Assembly: GCF_051201665.1 (NCBI RefSeq) | Contig: NZ_CP179210.1 | Span: 372,001 to 436,000, forward strand | DNA length: 64,000 nt | Source of the DNA: Psychrobium sp051201665 | GTDB taxonomy: Bacteria > Pseudomonadota > Gammaproteobacteria > Enterobacterales > Psychrobiaceae | Direction: 5' to 3' | Shown: piece after piece, positions 63,003-64,000 of the stretch | Numbering within the stretch: position 1 is the stretch's first letter | How the letters are laid out: the number at the start of each line of letters is the position of its first letter | Notes under the pieces: model-generated | The model's input: only the letters and a program-made list of their open reading frames with translations | What the model was told of the DNA's origin: nothing | Database searches by the model: none | Position numbers and translations under genes: made by a program

Positions 63003-64000
63003 ATGAAGTCTAATGTGATTACAAGCGCTGTCATTGTCGTGACAGCGCTTTTAGTGGGTGCGCATGAATATCATCGCGTAACTAAGCTATTTGGCGTCCA
63101 TTTGCCGACCTTTCTAAAGAATGAAACTCAAAATATTGCGATGCAACTAGGTGATTCATTGGATGAATCCAATGGTCTTAATATCTCTAATATCCCAGTT
63201 GAGGTTTTCCCCTCTATTTCTGTGCGTATTGAAATTAAACGTACTAATCAGATACGAAGTATTGCCGCAACAAATAGCCATGTTGCCCCGCCGCAATGGT
63301 TTAATCAGCTATTTCTAAAAAAGCCAATCGAATATCAACTGTCGTTTTATAACGAGAGAGAAAAAGTTGCCATTATTTATACGTCTATGACACCTAATGA
63401 ATTACTGCGCGAAGTTTGGCTGTCTTACATTGCCGGTATTATTCTATTTTTGATAACGTACCTGATTATTATGCGTTTGTTTTGGCGCAAGCAGGAGCTA
63501 ATTAATCAACTCATAAAACGCACTATCGTTGCCATTAATGAAGCGAAGACAGGTGATTATCAACATTATATAGAGGCCGATGAACCAAGTCTGGTAAAAT
63601 GGGTGTTATCAGAAATTAATAGCATGGCGGTGCAACAGCAACATCGTTATAACGCATTGTTGCAAGAAAAAGAGAAGTATAAGCAGTTAACGCAACACGA
63701 TGAATTAACCGGTTTAGCCAATAAGCAGTGTTTTCATAATTTAATGAAGAAAAAATTGCGTGATCAAGAGGGAATTGGCGGTCATGTTTTATTATTAAAA
63801 TTGGTAAGCTTAGAGCAAATCAACGTTCAGCTAGGGCACCAAGAAGGGGATATGTATATTAGCCGCATGGCTAAGTTGCTCACCAAATTATGTAACTTTA
63901 AAGACGTTACAGGGGAAGTATTTAGAAACCTTGGCAGTGAAATGTTGGTGGTTATTTCAAACGCTGACAATACAACCATTGATTTTTTAGCTGAGGAATT
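63003..64000 (+). CDS. LapD-like c-di-GMP receptor, N-terminal part (cut by window end)
   Basis: 332 residues are visible and the frame is still open at the edge. TM1 is at about 5-20, then a periplasmic LapD/MoxY-type domain (NIAMQLGDSLDES to PPQWFNQLF). TM2 is at 140-161, followed by a HAMP-like linker, and a GGDEF domain starts at DELTGLAN (233-240). The catalytic GGDEF is replaced by GSEML at 311-315, so cyclase activity is not expected. A degenerate EAL domain should follow outside the window. LapD proteins sense c-di-GMP and sequester the protease LapG, controlling adhesin release. A palindrome TACAATT-A-AATTGTA lies upstream at 62910-62924. Confidence 0.82.
   Translation, partial: MKSNVITSAVIVVTALLVGAHEYHRVTKLFGVHLPTFLKNETQNIAMQLGDSLDESNGLNISNIPVEVFPSISVRIEIKRTNQIRSIAATNSHVAPPQWFNQLFLKKPIEYQLSFYNEREKVAIIYTSMTPNELLREVWLSYIAGIILFLITYLIIMRLFWRKQELINQLIKRTIVAINEAKTGDYQHYIEADEPSLVKWVLSEINSMAVQQQHRYNALLQEKEKYKQLTQHDELTGLANKQCFHNLMKKKLRDQEGIGGHVLLLKLVSLEQINVQLGHQEGDMYISRMAKLLTKLCNFKDVTGEVFRNLGSEMLVVISNADNTTIDFLAEE

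Overview
The window is AT-rich chromosomal DNA of a marine-type gammaproteobacterium. Gene content and order fit the Alteromonadales, most probably Colwelliaceae (Thalassotalea/Colwellia-like). The supporting evidence is a complete MSHA biogenesis order from mshI to mshA, the lptD-surA-pdxA-rsmA-apaG-apaH block, ispB divergent from rplU-rpmA-obgE, clc/hemL/erpA synteny, and small families such as DUF3718, YacL and DUF599. The family-level placement is an inference.

Layout. 1-4600: the end of an rRNA operon (16S tail, a spacer with no tRNA gene, complete 23S, complete 5S), a terminator, a 157-bp miniature inverted-repeat element, GC-richer repetitive DNA, and the last 31 nt of a lost second 5S gene with its own terminator. 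4651-17100: a PLP enzyme, then the MSHA type IV pilus locus mshI, mshI2, J, K, L, M, N, E, G, F, B, A. The locus ends in a frameshifted second MshA-like pilin that abuts ispB, and no mshC, D, O, P or Q follows. 17104-20842: ispB, rplU, rpmA, obgE, folA. 21052-30577: a DUF3718 protein, a chemoreceptor, then the apaH/apaG/rsmA/pdxA/surA/lptD cluster on the minus strand. 30766-36105: amgK-murU-djlA (peptidoglycan recycling plus a co-chaperone), an NhaC-type antiporter, and an EAL-HDOD protein. 36538-41968: hemL, pyrB, a ClC channel, a DUF6776-like protein and erpA. 41990-43220: a decayed IS4-family element sits in the loop of the erpA terminator and itself carries a 157-bp miniature element. 43246-53204: a tandem PepSY/flavoreductase, ribA, DUF599, a lytic transglycosylase, an EamA transporter, a truncated sensor, a GH63 glycosidase and yacL. 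53737-64000: rapA, a hybrid histidine kinase, a zinc metalloprotease, and the start of a LapD-like c-di-GMP receptor cut by the window edge.

Themes. (1) Surface attachment and c-di-GMP: the MSHA locus with its MshE ATPase (MshEN domain), an EAL-HDOD protein with a degenerate EAL domain, and a LapD-like protein with a degenerate GGDEF motif. (2) Envelope building and recycling: lptD/surA, ispB, amgK/murU, a lytic transglycosylase. (3) Small mobile DNA: five near-identical copies of a 157-160 bp element with 15-bp inverted ends and 3-bp TNA target duplications. One copy sits in the upstream region of the chemoreceptor gene, one is inside the decayed transposase, and one is beside the PepSY reductase.

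Most informative observations: the miniature element family with its matching TNA duplications; the IS insertion that duplicated half of the erpA terminator; a near-consensus IscR type I operator overlapping a good promoter at erpA; the frameshifted second MshA; an amgK reading frame with no ATG/GTG/TTG at its natural start; and a ClC protein with valine at the internal proton-glutamate position. No CRISPR array, prophage, toxin-antitoxin pair or recognisable defence system was seen.
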